Below, in pieces: positions 5,305 to 5,553 of a stretch of DNA of 5,553 nucleotides. The DNA comes from JAQSWP01 sp040255215. Its GTDB lineage: Bacteria; Pseudomonadota; Alphaproteobacteria; Reyranellales; JAQSWP01. A program made the translations under genes and the position numbers. Positions within the stretch are counted from its first letter, which is position 1. Every line of letters begins with the position of its first letter. Where the stretch lies: positions 1 through 5,553 of the forward strand of contig JBDZUM010000170.1 of assembly GCA_040255215.1 (NCBI GenBank), written 5' to 3'. A model generated the notes under the pieces. It had not been told where the DNA came from. It made no database searches and saw only the letters and a program-made list of their open reading frames with translations.

Positions 5305-5553
5305 TCAGCCGGACGCCTTCTCGCGCAGCATGGCGACGAAGCCGGAGGCGATTTCCTCCGGTTTCGCAAGGCCTTGGCGGTACCAAGTGGGAGCCCAGTT
5401 GAGCGCGCCCAACAGCATCAGCCGCAGCAGCCGCCGGTCGACACCCTCGGCGACCGGCAGCGCGTCCACGAGGCGAGCGAAAATCCGTTCGTAATCATCG
5501 CGTTGCGCGATCAGCCTGGCACGAAGCTGCGGCGAGACGCGGCTGAATTCCTG
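5305..5553 (-). CDS. TetR/AcrR-family transcriptional regulator, C-terminal part (N-terminus outside window)
   Basis: On the minus strand the frame is open from the window edge to a stop at 5307-5305, giving the last 82 residues of a protein. The text reads as an all-helical TetR ligand-binding tail: residues VSPQLRARLIAQRDDYERIF, then RRLLRLMLLGALN, then WAPTWYRQGLAKPEEIASGF and a final MLREKASG. The 'LLGALNW-x-PTWYR' pattern is common in TetR proteins of the KstR2-like kind, which control fatty-acid, steroid and other acyl-CoA catabolism genes and often sense acyl-CoA esters. The helix-turn-helix half lies beyond the window, so DNA binding is assumed from the family. The gene converges on the second SDR with no gap between stops. 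Regulation of the neighbouring genes is plausible but unproven. Confidence 0.75.
   Translation of the reverse strand, partial: QEFSRVSPQLRARLIAQRDDYERIFARLVDALPVAEGVDRRLLRLMLLGALNWAPTWYRQGLAKPEEIASGFVAMLREKASG

Overview
The window is G+C-rich with strong third-position G/C bias. Together with the gene families and the type of intergenic palindrome, this suggests an alphaproteobacterium, perhaps close to Hyphomicrobiales or Reyranella-like lineages. That placement is inference. All protein-coding content belongs to recognisable families, mostly acyl-CoA and alcohol metabolism with linked regulators.

Layout: (1) 1-266, the C-terminal end of a crotonase/enoyl-CoA hydratase on the plus strand. 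(2) 267-831, a 565-base gene-free stretch filled by a composite repeat: palindrome A, palindrome B, a second A, then a decayed half of B, with a period of about 296 bases. It lies between convergent genes. (3) 832-1200, minus strand, a small DsrE-family protein with a CPPC motif. (4) 1255-2283, plus strand, an AraC-family regulator with an N-terminal cupin-like half, divergent from the DsrE gene across 54 bases. (5) 2397-3605, an acyl-CoA dehydrogenase resembling the PimC/FadE type. (6) 3608-4384, a classical SDR two bases downstream of it. (7) 4385-4509, a leader with short repeats. (8) 4510-5304, a second classical SDR with its own strong ribosome binding site. (9) 5305-5553, minus strand, the C-terminal end of a TetR-family regulator whose stop codon directly abuts that of the second SDR.

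Working together: a dehydrogenase, a hydratase and a hydroxyacyl/alcohol dehydrogenase make up the first three steps of a beta-oxidation-like pathway. The second SDR may oxidise a secondary or alicyclic alcohol. No thiolase or CoA ligase lies in the window, so the substrate cannot be named. The AraC-type gene just upstream and the TetR-type gene just downstream are the obvious candidate regulators.

I did not find a clearly new biological system. The features most worth a second look are the nested A-B-A-B' repeat, whose arms are perfectly conserved while the loops have diverged, the repeat-bearing leader before the second SDR, and the unusual active-site layout of the acyl-CoA dehydrogenase.
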